A DNA stretch of 48,465 nucleotides, from the NCBI RefSeq assembly GCF_001905095.1, contig NZ_LWLS01000101.1, positions 1 through 48,465 of the forward strand, given 5' to 3'. Both the position numbers and the translations under genes were made by a program. This document shows, one piece after another, positions 18,796 to 25,882 of this stretch. This DNA comes from Micromonospora sp. CB01531 (lineage in GTDB: Bacteria > Actinomycetota > Actinomycetes > Mycobacteriales > Micromonosporaceae). How positions within the stretch are numbered: position 1 is the stretch's first letter; each line of letters begins with the position of its first letter. A model generated the notes under the pieces. The model saw only the letters and a list, made by a program, of their open reading frames with translations. It was not told the DNA's origin and ran no database searches.

Positions 18796-19566
18796 ATGAT
18801 CCTGGTCGGCACCTCCGGTTGGCAGTACCGGGACTGGCGGGAACGCTTCTACCCGGCGAAGCTGCCGCAGCGGCTGTGGCTGGAGCACTTCGCGGCGCGG
18901 TTCGCCACCGTGGAGGTCAACAACGCCTTCTACCGGCTGCCCGAGCGGGACACCTTCGTCGCCTGGCGGGACCGGACGCCGGACGACTTCTGTGTGTCGG
19001 TGAAGATGAGCCGCTACCTCACCCACATCAGGCGGCTGCGGGAGCCGGCCGAACCGGTGGCCCGCTTCCTCGGCCGGGCCACCGGGCTGGGTGACCGGCT
19101 CGGACCGGTGCTGGTGCAGCTCCCACCGAACCTGCGGGCCGACCCGGAGGCGCTGGACGCCACGCTGCGCCTCTTCCCGGCCGAGGTGCGGGTGGCGGTG
19201 GAGGTGCGGCACCCCTCCTGGTGGACGCACGACACGCGACAGGCGCTGGAGCGCCGCCGCGCCGCGCTGGTCTGGGCGGACCGGCTCGGTCGCCCGGTGA
19301 CTCCGCTGTGGCGCACCGCCGACTTCGGCTACCTGCGGCTGCACGAGGGGCGGGCCCGGCCCTGGCCGCGTTACGGCCGGGACGCGCTCGCCTCCTGGGT
19401 ACGCCGGTTGGCCGGGACGTTCGACGCCGCGGAACCGGCGTACGTCTACTTCAACAACGACCCTGGCGGTGCGGCGATCGTCGACGCGGTGGCCTTCGCC
19501 GGTCTGGTTGGGCGGGCCGGCCGGCCGGTGAGCCGCGTGCCGGCGCGGAGCGACCTCGCGGGCTGA
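18796..19566 (+). CDS. DUF72 domain-containing protein
   Basis: 256 aa, TIM-barrel-like family of unknown function. Signatures: VGTSGWQYRDWRERFYP at the start, LEHFAARFATVEVNNAFYRL, FCVSVKMSRYLTHIRRL and VYFNNDPGGAAIVDA near the end. The family is widespread and often called YecE-like. It sits 9 bp after the PIG-L gene on the same strand. A second, more diverged DUF72 gene lies 0.8 kb away on the other strand. Confidence 0.9.
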   Translation: MILVGTSGWQYRDWRERFYPAKLPQRLWLEHFAARFATVEVNNAFYRLPERDTFVAWRDRTPDDFCVSVKMSRYLTHIRRLREPAEPVARFLGRATGLGDRLGPVLVQLPPNLRADPEALDATLRLFPAEVRVAVEVRHPSWWTHDTRQALERRRAALVWADRLGRPVTPLWRTADFGYLRLHEGRARPWPRYGRDALASWVRRLAGTFDAAEPAYVYFNNDPGGAAIVDAVAFAGLVGRAGRPVSRVPARSDLAG

Positions 19567-19572
19567 CGCGAA

Positions 19573-19603
19573 CGGCCCGCTCCACCGGTGGTGGGGCGGG
19601 CCG
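19573..19603. terminator. Terminator hairpin between convergent genes
   Basis: Arms CGGCCCGCTCCACC and GGTGGGGCGGGCCG pair over 14 positions with one G-U, leaving a three-base loop. It separates the DUF72 and DUF2267 stops. Confidence 0.65.
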
Positions 19604-19617
19604 GTCGGGGCCGTCGG

Positions 19618-20046
19618 TCAGGGAAAGTTCTGCACCAGGTCCTTGGGCATGTTGTCCTTCACGTCCTCCCACTGGCCCGGGGTGATGTGCCGGCTCAGTG
19701 CGTCGAGCACCACCTGGACCACGCGCTCGGTGCCGCCCTCGACGTCGTACGGGAATTGTTGCCGCACCTCGAACAGGAAGTCGTCCCGGTTCAGCTTCAC
19801 CGGCACGTCCATCGGCTGCCAGCCGTCGAAGTAGATCCCCCGTACCAGCACCGGCAACTGCGCCGCGAACTCCACGCTCTCCTGCACCGGCATCCGGTCG
19901 CGCAGCAGGTGCAGCACGGTACGCAGCGCGCAGTAGGACTGGTTGCGTTGCGACTTCGGCCAGCCGTAGGCCTGCTCGATGTCCTTGAGGATCAGGTTGG
20001 TCTTCTGGATGGAGGACTCAATCGCGGTACTCAGCTGCTCAGCCAT
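19618..20046 (-). CDS. DUF2267 domain-containing protein
   Basis: 142 aa. The pattern matches DUF2267: DIEQAYGWPKSQRNQSYCALRTVLHLLRDR, then EFAAQLPVLVRGIYFDGWQP and VVQVVLDALSRHITPGQWEDVKDNMP (each cited in parts of a continuous helical fold). Function unknown. Many homologues sit in stress-related clusters. The ATG at 20046 overlaps the stop of a small upstream ORF by eight bases, with only a weak own ribosome site, which suggests coupled translation. Confidence 0.85.
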   Translation of the reverse strand: MAEQLSTAIESSIQKTNLILKDIEQAYGWPKSQRNQSYCALRTVLHLLRDRMPVQESVEFAAQLPVLVRGIYFDGWQPMDVPVKLNRDDFLFEVRQQFPYDVEGGTERVVQVVLDALSRHITPGQWEDVKDNMPKDLVQNFP

Positions 20047-20233
20047 CTGCCCACCCCCGTAGGTCGGTTTCCCACCGTCGGTCGTCGGTGCGTCGCGGCG
20101 GCCCGCTGGGCCCCCGCCACTGCCGGGTCGGACTGAACCGACCGGGCCGCTCGCCGCGCCGGGGGCCGGCGGACTTCCCGACCACGTGCAGCACCCCGCC
20201 ACGGCGTCGATCCGATACCACCCGCACCGTCAT
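20039..20233 (-). CDS. Small Arg-rich ORF coupled to DUF2267
   Basis: 64 aa, beginning MTVRVVSDRRRGGVLHVVG and then a disordered stretch rich in Arg, Gly and Pro. I support it because AGGAGG lies six bases before its ATG, and its TGA overlaps the DUF2267 start (ATGGCTGA). The composition is otherwise close to what random high-GC DNA would give. It may be a real small basic protein or a leader that delivers ribosomes to DUF2267. Confidence 0.45.
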   Translation of the reverse strand: MTVRVVSDRRRGGVLHVVGKSAGPRRGERPGRFSPTRQWRGPSGPPRRTDDRRWETDLRGWADG

Positions 20234-20300
20234 GGCCCACCTCCTGTCGGCCTCGCGGCCGCGTACGGACCGCACACACCGCCCAGACTGTCCGGGGAGA

Positions 20301-20329
20301 GGGTGAGCCGGCCTCACCCCGGTCGGGTG
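20301..20329. terminator. Overlapping hairpins downstream of the second DUF72 gene
   Basis: GGGTGAG/CTCACCC (20301-20307, 20313-20319) and the competing CACCC/GGGTG (20315-20319, 20325-20329) lie just after the minus-strand stop at 20342. They probably end that transcript before the small ORF/DUF2267 unit. Confidence 0.45.
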
Positions 20330-20341
20330 AAATCTGGGCCG

Positions 20342-21214
20342 TCAGTCGAGGCCGAGCAGGGCCTGCAACCGCTGGCCGTTGCGCTGGGCGTAGTCCCGGT
20401 AGCAGTTGTTCATGAGCACGTGGGTCCGCGCGGCCTCGCCGGCCAGCTCGCGCAGCCGGGGCGCCCAGTCGCGCAGCTCCCGGTCGGAGTAGTCGTAGCC
20501 GAACTTCTCGTGGATGTCCTTGCTGGTCCACCGCTCGCTGTGGCCGTGGAAGCGGACCACCGCGAGGTCCGCGGTGGCGGCCAGCACCGGCGGTATGGAC
20601 GACCGGTGCCCCTGCGGCATGTCGACGCAGACGTACGGAAGCTGGTGCTTGCGCAGGAAGCCGAGGGTCTCCTCCCGGTTGTCACCGTCGAACCAGGAGG
20701 CGTGCCGGAACTCCACGGCCGGTCGTAGCGGGGCGCACCGCTTTGCCACCTCGAGGAGGTACTGCTTGTTGTCCCGCTTGATGGTGAACCAGGGCGGGAA
20801 CTGGAACAGCACCACGCCGAGCCGGTCCGCCGCGACCAGCGGGTCGAGCGCGGACAGGAACCGGGTCCACACCTCCTCGTACGCCTGCGGCGGCAGGTTG
20901 TCCGGGTAGAGGTTCTTCTTCTCGGTGTCCGGGCGGAGGTCCTTGTAGAGCGCCGCGACCCGGGTCGGGTGCCCGGTGAGCAGGCTGAACGCCTTGATGT
21001 TGAAGGTGAAGCCGGGCGGGGTGCGGTCGACCCACAGCTGCGCTGTGCGCTCGGCGGGCGGCGAGTAGTAGGTGGCGTCCACCTCGACCAGCGGGAACTG
21101 CCGGGCGTAGTACGCCAGTCGCTTCTCCGGGGTGTCCGCGGTCTGTGGGTACCAGCCGGAGTCAAGCAGGGTCCGGTCGGTCCACGAGGCGGTGCCCACC
21201 TTGATCTCACCCAT
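20342..21214 (-). CDS. DUF72 domain-containing protein (second copy)
   Basis: 290 aa, longer than the copy at 18796 and clearly diverged. It has VGTASWTDRTLLDSGWYP, a lysine-bearing EKRLAYYARQFPLVEVDATYY, FTFNIKAFSLLTGHPT, the VVLFQFPPWF strand and HVLMNNCYRDYAQRNGQRL at the end. The start is ATG 21214, and a longer upstream frame is spurious. Function is unknown. The two paralogues differ enough that ancient divergence is more likely than recent duplication. Confidence 0.9.
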   Translation of the reverse strand: MGEIKVGTASWTDRTLLDSGWYPQTADTPEKRLAYYARQFPLVEVDATYYSPPAERTAQLWVDRTPPGFTFNIKAFSLLTGHPTRVAALYKDLRPDTEKKNLYPDNLPPQAYEEVWTRFLSALDPLVAADRLGVVLFQFPPWFTIKRDNKQYLLEVAKRCAPLRPAVEFRHASWFDGDNREETLGFLRKHQLPYVCVDMPQGHRSSIPPVLAATADLAVVRFHGHSERWTSKDIHEKFGYDYSDRELRDWAPRLRELAGEAARTHVLMNNCYRDYAQRNGQRLQALLGLD

Positions 21215-21261
21215 GGGGCGAGTCCACCGCGTCGGGGACCGACCGGCAACCCGGGTGGCGC

Positions 21262-21660
21262 TCAGGCCGCCCGCCGCTCCCGGGTCTGCTTGCAGGACAC
21301 GCAGGAGGTGGCGGACGGGAAGATCTCCAGCCGCTCCACCGGGATCGGGGCCGAGCAGCCCTCGCAGAAGCCGTAGGTGCCCTCCTCGAGCCGGCTGAGG
21401 GCGTGCTCGAACTGGGCGCGCCGGTCCAGGATGCTGCGCAGCAGGGACTGTGCGGTGTCCCGCTCGGCGGTCTTGGTGCCGCTGTCGGCCTGGTCGTCGC
21501 CGGCCGTGTCGCCGACCTCGACCAGGCGCAGCACCTGGCTCTGCAGCACGGCCTGCTCGTACTCCGCAGTCAGCTCGTCGTACCGCGACTGCAGGGACTG
21601 CCGGATCTGGTCGACCTCCGCCTGCGAACGGCCCGTGGCTGTCGTGTCGTGGACGAGCAT
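21262..21660 (-). CDS. TraR/DksA family zinc-finger protein
   Basis: 132 aa. A long coiled coil (about 15-90) precedes a four-cysteine zinc finger CEGCSAPIPVERL to SCVSCKQ. DksA-type proteins insert their coiled coil in the RNA polymerase secondary channel and modulate promoters. Actinobacterial members resemble RbpA-independent DksA/YocK proteins of unclear role. The usual acidic tip (DxxDxA) is not obvious, so canonical DksA activity is uncertain. GGAAAGG precedes the ATG, and the mRNA region upstream contains strong hairpins. Confidence 0.88.
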   Translation of the reverse strand: MLVHDTTATGRSQAEVDQIRQSLQSRYDELTAEYEQAVLQSQVLRLVEVGDTAGDDQADSGTKTAERDTAQSLLRSILDRRAQFEHALSRLEEGTYGFCEGCSAPIPVERLEIFPSATSCVSCKQTRERRAA

Positions 21661-21693
21661 GGCTGCCTGCCTTTCCTCGGGGCCTCATACCGG

Positions 21694-21751
21694 TCCGGGG
21701 CGGCGAGCGCCCCGGACGGATCGATGGGTGCACGGGCGATCTCACCCGTGC
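21694..21751. terminator. Two hairpins between uridine-kinase-like and DksA-like genes
   Basis: TCCGGGGCG/CGCCCCGGA (21694-21702, 21708-21716) and GCACGGG/CCCGTGC (21730-21736, 21745-21751) are perfect stems in the 256-bp same-strand gap. They probably terminate the upstream gene. The proximal one may instead fold in the dksA-like leader. Confidence 0.5.
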
Positions 21752-21916
21752 TCTGTGAGCCGGGCGATTACCCGCCGCCTCCGAGGATCAAACCGGGGAT
21801 TTCCGCAGTCTTCCATCGCATTCGTGCGCTGTTGCGCCGCCCGGTCCGTCCCTCGCCGTCCCGGATCCGGCGGGGCCGTCCCCATGCGGCGCGGCTGCCC
21901 GGCTCGGCACCGCCGG

Positions 21917-22546
21917 TCAGCCGGCCTCGACCAGGGCCGGGTGGCGCGGATCGTCGGCGCGGACCACCACGTCGGCGAAGGAGGCCGGGACGACCTCGTC
22001 GGCGTACCGGGCGAAGGCGGGCAGGGTCCAGCGCAGCTCGGGTTCGGTCCGCCGGTCCAGCGCGGCCGGCGAGAGCTCCACGTGCACGGTGACGTCGAAG
22101 GGCAGCCCGCCGCCGAGCAGCAGCGAACCGCTGACCAGCACCACCGCGCCGGCCGGCAGTTCGACGTACGCGGCCCGGCTGGCCCGGTCGGTGGCGGCGT
22201 CCCTGAGGGACGGGAGCACCCGGCCCGAGCCGTCGGGACCGGCCGGGTCGAGCACCTCGCGGCGCAGCCCCGCCTCGTCGAGCCAGCTCTCGTAGTACGC
22301 GTCGGGGTTGGTCCGGCCGTGTTCCAGGCGTAGCGAGGCGGGCCGGAGGAAGTCCGCGGCGAGCACGTGCAGCACCGGCCGCCCGGCCGCGCGCAGCGGG
22401 TCGACCAGCGCTGCGGCGAGCGCGTCCGGGTCGGCGGCCGGCGGGCCGTCGACGGCCACCCGCAGCCGGCCGGGTACGGCGGCGCCGGTGAGCCGGTCGG
22501 TCAGCTCGGTGACGAGACGCTCTGGCGTGATCGGGCGGATCCGCAT
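21917..22546 (-). CDS. Uridine-kinase-like protein with a degenerate P-loop
   Basis: 209 aa. The body resembles actinobacterial uridine-kinase-like proteins: HVLAADFLRPASLRLEHGRTN, then YYESWLDEAGLRREVLDP, VVLVSGSLLLGGGLPFDVTVH and TLPAFARYADEV. The expected Walker A (GxxGxGKS/T) after the first strand reads VAVDGPPAADPDALAAAL, with no lysine and no GK pair. Nucleotide phosphorylation is therefore doubtful. I recall related Micromonospora proteins with the same change, which would make it a conserved pseudokinase-like branch rather than a mutation. Confidence 0.7.
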   Translation of the reverse strand: MRIRPITPERLVTELTDRLTGAAVPGRLRVAVDGPPAADPDALAAALVDPLRAAGRPVLHVLAADFLRPASLRLEHGRTNPDAYYESWLDEAGLRREVLDPAGPDGSGRVLPSLRDAATDRASRAAYVELPAGAVVLVSGSLLLGGGLPFDVTVHVELSPAALDRRTEPELRWTLPAFARYADEVVPASFADVVVRADDPRHPALVEAG

Positions 22547-22657
22547 CCGACCATCCTGCCGTCGGCCGGGGTTCGACCGGGCGGTCAGCCCCCGGTCTCC
22601 GTCGGGTCGAACGGTGCGGGGCTCCGCCCGGTCGCGTCAGCGGGTTGGTCGGGCGGG

Positions 22658-23266
22658 TCAGCCGGTGCGGTCGATGGTGACCCGGGCGTCGTCGGCGAGC
22701 CGGTAGCCGACGCCGTAGACGGTGGTGACCAGGGGGACGTCCACCCCGACCTTGCCGCGCAGCCGGCGGACGTGCACGTCGACGGTGCGGACGCCGGCGT
22801 GCTCGTACCCCCAGACCGCGTTGAGCAGTTGCAGCCGGGTGAACACCCGGCGGGGGTGGGCGACGAGGTGCAGCAGCAGGTCGAACTCGAGCCGGGTGAG
22901 CGGCAGCGGCTCGCCGTCGCGCAGCACCGACCGGGACGCGGCCAGGATGTGCAGGGTCGGGATGGCCGGCGCGAGCGGGCGGCTCGGCGACCGGCCGACC
23001 GGCACGGGGTCGACCCGGCGTTCCGCCGGCCCGCCGCCGCTGGTGATCACTGCGTCGCCGCGTTCCAGCAGCTCGCGGGCGGCTTCCAGTAGCCGCCGGG
23101 CGGCCGGGCTCAGCGGCTCCTCGCCGGTCAGCGGGATGTTGAGGGTGACCGTGAGCACCGGGGTGGTGGTGTTGGCGGGGCGACGCTGGCCGCCGGGGGG
23201 ACGACCGGGGACCGCGGGTTGGGACGTATGCCATCCGGCGCGCGGCGAGGCGGGGCTGACCGACAT
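22658..23266 (-). CDS. OmpR/PhoB-type winged-helix regulator without receiver (copy 1)
   Basis: 202 aa. The C-terminal 90 residues are a complete Trans_reg_C winged helix: PLTRLEFDLLLHLVAHPRRV, FTRLQLLNAVWGYEHAGVR, TVDVHVRRLRGKVG and TTVYGVGYRLADDARV. The N-terminal half has a short TVTLNIPLTG strand region and Pro-rich linker, but no receiver Asp. It therefore cannot be a phospho-activated response regulator. AAGGAGG precedes the ATG at 23266. It is closely similar to the next gene upstream, implying duplication. Confidence 0.9.
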   Translation of the reverse strand: MSVSPASPRAGWHTSQPAVPGRPPGGQRRPANTTTPVLTVTLNIPLTGEEPLSPAARRLLEAARELLERGDAVITSGGGPAERRVDPVPVGRSPSRPLAPAIPTLHILAASRSVLRDGEPLPLTRLEFDLLLHLVAHPRRVFTRLQLLNAVWGYEHAGVRTVDVHVRRLRGKVGVDVPLVTTVYGVGYRLADDARVTIDRTG

Positions 23267-23321
23267 GGTCCTCCTTGGCTGGTCCGGGTACTTCCCCACG
23301 GCCCGGGACACCGCTTCATCG

Positions 23322-23350
23322 ATGCTTCCGGGCGCCTGTGCGCGGGTCAA
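23322..23350 (-). promoter_or_regulatory. Weak housekeeping-type promoter in the 313-bp gap between winged-helix genes
   Basis: TTGACC (23350-23345), 17 bases, AAGCAT (23327-23322) on the minus strand, about 55 bases before the start of copy 1. The -10 is poor. In the rest of the 23267-23579 gap I see no gene, RNA or repeat I can support. Confidence 0.3.
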
Positions 23351-23579
23351 GGGGCGGCTACGTTGCATGACTGTGACAATTGACGAACACATCGGAGCCG
23401 GATGCTCGCTCTGCGTACGAGGTCCGTTGATTACAGCAGAGCGACGAGATGACCTGTTACGGGGGGTCCCCACCCGGTTGCCCGGTTCACTCGGGCGGGT
23501 CGTGGTCGGCCGCAACGCCGAAAATGTGAGCGCGGCGCACCGGGCCGCCCGGTACGACGCGCCGTCGCCGCCCCACACC

Positions 23580-24170
23580 TCAGCAGTCGCGGTCCACCAC
23601 GATCCGGGCCTCGTCGGCGAGCCGGTAGCCGACGCCGTACACGGTGGTCACCACCGGCGTGTCGGCGCCGAGCTTGGCCCGCAGCCGGCGTACGTGCACG
23701 TCCACGGTGCGGGCCACCGCGTGTTCGTATCCCCACACGTTGGTGAGCAGTTGGAGCCGGGTGAACACCCGCCGGGGATGCTCGGCGAGGAAGAGCAGCA
23801 GCTCGTACTCGATCCGGGTCAGCGGGATCTGCACGCCGCCCCGGCGGACCACCCGGGTGCCGGCCAGGATGCGTACCGGGTGGGGCTTCTCCGCCGGCTG
23901 CGGCGGGGCGGCCGGAGCGGGTGGCTCGGCGTCGCGCCGCAGGTCGTGCACGGCGCGAACGGCCTGGTGCTCGTCGTCCGGCACCACTCCCGCGCCGGAC
24001 GCGGCGAGTTCGTCGAGCAGGTCGACCAGGCGGGCCAGGCCGGGTGTCAGCCCGGCGGCGCCCAGGTCGAGGGTGATGGTCACGGTTGGCGTCGTGCGGG
24101 GCCGCGGCGGCACGGCCCGGTCGGGGCGGCCGGAGCGGTGCGGGCGCGGGGAGATGGCGACGACGGACAT
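23580..24170 (-). CDS. OmpR/PhoB-type winged-helix regulator without receiver (copy 2)
   Basis: 196 aa. The C-terminal winged helix is nearly identical in layout to copy 1: PLTRIEYELLLFLAEHPRRV, FTRLQLLTNVWGYEHAVAR, TVDVHVRRLRAKLG and TTVYGVGYRLADEARI. The N-terminal part has TVTITLDLGAAGLTPGLARL and a variable linker. It lacks a receiver domain and has no sensor kinase nearby. GGAGG lies just before the ATG. The two copies probably bind similar direct repeats, and may cross-regulate or heterodimerise. Confidence 0.9.
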   Translation of the reverse strand: MSVVAISPRPHRSGRPDRAVPPRPRTTPTVTITLDLGAAGLTPGLARLVDLLDELAASGAGVVPDDEHQAVRAVHDLRRDAEPPAPAAPPQPAEKPHPVRILAGTRVVRRGGVQIPLTRIEYELLLFLAEHPRRVFTRLQLLTNVWGYEHAVARTVDVHVRRLRAKLGADTPVVTTVYGVGYRLADEARIVVDRDC

Positions 24171-24195
24171 GGAGCCTCCTGAGTGGCGGTCGCGC

Positions 24196-24221
24196 CCGCC
24201 ACGCCGGGTGCGGCGTGGCGG
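24196..24221. terminator. Perfect 10-bp hairpin after the rhodanese gene
   Basis: CCGCCACGCC and GGCGTGGCGG flank GGGTGC and directly abut the rhodanese stop codon, insulating the CDO/rhodanese operon from the winged-helix gene downstream. Confidence 0.65.
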
Positions 24222-24713
24222 TCAGCGGGGCGCCCGGCCGGTGGTGACCGGGGGCGCGGCGGACGAGGGTCGGAGCGGCGGGGTGGGGCCGAGGGTGGGC
24301 AGCCCGGCGATGCGCCAGGCGGCGAACCCGCCGACCACGTCGGTGGCCCGGTGCAGGCCGAGGTCCTGGAGCGCGGCGGCGGCCAGCGAGGACGTGTAGC
24401 CCTCCTGGCACAGGATCACCACCGGCACGTCGTAGTCGACGGCCTCGGGCAGCCGGGCCGGGCAGCGCGGGTCGAAGCGCCACTCGAGCACGTTGCGCTC
24501 CACGGCGAGGGCGCCGGGCACCGTGCCGTGCGCGGCTCGCTGGCCGGCCGGGCGGATGTCGACCAGCAGCGCCCCCGTCCGGTACGCGAGGTGGGCCTGC
24601 TCGGGATCGAGGCGGCGCAGCCGGCGACGGGCGGCGGCGAGGATCTCGTCGATACCCCGCGAGCCGGGTGGCGGGACCGGACAGCTCTCGGTACGGGTGG
24701 GGCGGTGGGGCAT
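24222..24713 (-). CDS. Rhodanese-like sulfurtransferase
   Basis: 163 aa, single rhodanese domain. The active-site loop is CQEGYTSS with catalytic C102 at the end of the VPVVILC strand. DIRP near residue 52 and GGFAAWRIAGLPT at the C-terminus are also typical. It transfers sulfane sulfur from persulfides or thiosulfate to thiol acceptors. It follows a cysteine dioxygenase gene by 56 bp, so the pair probably handles excess cysteine or reactive sulfur. The ATG at 24713 is preceded by GGAAGGA. Confidence 0.9.
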   Translation of the reverse strand: MPHRPTRTESCPVPPPGSRGIDEILAAARRRLRRLDPEQAHLAYRTGALLVDIRPAGQRAAHGTVPGALAVERNVLEWRFDPRCPARLPEAVDYDVPVVILCQEGYTSSLAAAALQDLGLHRATDVVGGFAAWRIAGLPTLGPTPPLRPSSAAPPVTTGRAPR

Positions 24714-24769
24714 CGTCGGGTCCTTCCGGGCGGCGTGGGTCGGGGGCACGGGTGCGGCGGGCGGCGGCG

Positions 24770-25222
24770 TCACCAGGCCACCCCCGCCTCGGCCACCTCG
24801 GCGACCAGAAGTTGGCCGGCGACGAGGCAGTAGCGGGTCATCCGGCGCAGCGCGGGCCGGTAGACGTGCACGCTGACCGCCGGCCGGTCCCCGCGGTTGG
24901 TGACGAGGTGCACGTGGCGGGCTCCGAAGCGCCGGCCCGCGCCGGCGGCGAGCCGGTGTGGGCGGAGCCGGCCGCCGCTGACGGTCTCCTCGGTGAGGGT
25001 GCCGGCGACCACCAGGAAGGCGCCTTCGGAGCCGCCGTGGTCGTGCAGGTCGGTGCCCTGCCGCGGCAGCCAGCTCAGCGCCCACACCTCGTACGTGGCC
25101 TCGGCGGCCAGGCGCGCGTACCACCGCTCGGCCGGGTCGAAGCGCAGCGGCACCGGCCAGCGCGTCGAGTCGGCCCAACGGGCGGCGACGGCGAGCAGGT
25201 CGGGCGGATCGGTGCGGGTCAT
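24770..25222 (-). CDS. Cysteine dioxygenase family protein
   Basis: 150 aa cupin. Iron ligands are visible as H60 and H62 in TDLHDHGGSEGAF, with the third in ARHVHLVTNRG (H103 or H105). The final SVHVYRPALRRMTRY matches the CDO C-terminal strand. It oxidises cysteine to cysteine sulfinate, though related thiol dioxygenases use other thiols. The start is ATG 25222, and a longer frame to 25279 would include the promoter. It is the first gene of the CDO/rhodanese operon. Confidence 0.88.
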   Translation of the reverse strand: MTRTDPPDLLAVAARWADSTRWPVPLRFDPAERWYARLAAEATYEVWALSWLPRQGTDLHDHGGSEGAFLVVAGTLTEETVSGGRLRPHRLAAGAGRRFGARHVHLVTNRGDRPAVSVHVYRPALRRMTRYCLVAGQLLVAEVAEAGVAW

Positions 25223-25265
25223 CGGCGGTTCGTCCTCACGGGTACGGAGCGGCGCGGACCACCTC

Positions 25266-25301
25266 ACTATAGGAGGCAAACCCTATAGGTTTAGTAGGCA
25301 A
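25266..25301 (-). promoter_or_regulatory. Promoter/operator of the CDO/rhodanese operon
   Basis: An unusually AT-rich island with two CTATAGG copies 16 bp apart (25267-25273, 25283-25289). The second is inside the dyad AAACCCTATAGGTTT (25278-25292). On the minus strand TATAGT (25271-25266) can serve as -10, about 44 bases before the ATG. The dyad overlapping the promoter suggests repression, conceivably by a persulfide sensor of the CsoR/CstR class. That is inference. Confidence 0.5.
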
Positions 25302-25338
25302 TACCGGATGCTGGGACGGCCCGCGAAGCTCCGGGCGG

Positions 25339-25716
25339 TCAGCGCCGGACCGGCGGGTCCACCCGGTAACCGGGCACCGACGGCCAGCGGACGGTGAGCA
25401 CCACCGACTCCCGCTCGGCGTACCAGGAGTGGTCCACGCCCCGGCCCCAGACCACGTAGTCTCCCGGCTCGCGCAGCAGCACCGTCCGATCCCGCAGCTC
25501 GATCCGGAACGCCCCGCTGATCAGCACCACCAGGGCGGTGCGCCGCTCCCCCGTCGCCCACGCCGAGCGCGTCTCCCCGGCCGGGTGCACGCCCCACTTC
25601 ACCTCGACCTCGGTGCTGTGCCGCACCTCCCCGAGCGGCTTGAAGTGGCCGAGCAGCCAGCCCGCGTCGGTTGCCCCGTCCACGGCCGCGTTGCCGACGT
25701 AAACCCGATCGTCCAC
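25339..25716 (-). CDS. Cupin-fold protein of unknown function
   Basis: 125 aa, a single cupin barrel: FKPLGEVRHSTEVEVKWGVH, ALVVLISGAFRIELRDRTVL, LREPGDYVVWGRGVDHSWYA. The His/Glu set could bind one metal. The start is the GTG at 25716, five bases after GGGAGGG, and longer frames are spurious. Related proteins sometimes carry the name signal peptidase I, which this sequence does not support. It is divergent from the DUF3500 gene and apart from the CDO operon. Confidence 0.75.
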   Translation of the reverse strand: MDDRVYVGNAAVDGATDAGWLLGHFKPLGEVRHSTEVEVKWGVHPAGETRSAWATGERRTALVVLISGAFRIELRDRTVLLREPGDYVVWGRGVDHSWYAERESVVLTVRWPSVPGYRVDPPVRR

Positions 25717-25870
25717 CCGTACCCTCCCGTGCCGGCTCGGCAAGCTACCAGGCGCCGGCCCGGGCCCGGCAGCACCTCCGACCGCCTGGATCCTCGACCC
25801 GCCCGCACGCGAGCCACACCCCGTCCGAGCTGACCCGCCGGGCCCCCGGCGCGACGGCCGGTCGGGCAGG

Positions 25871-25882
25871 TATACAGGGGCG
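25871..25882 (+). promoter_or_regulatory. -10 element for a leaderless start
   Basis: TATACA (25871-25876) ends six bases before the GTG at 25883, with no ribosome site between. It is the clearest leaderless-type start in the window. Confidence 0.5.

Noticed and set aside
22658..24170. Two-component response regulators
   Set aside because: Neither protein has a receiver domain or phosphoacceptor Asp, and no histidine kinase is present.
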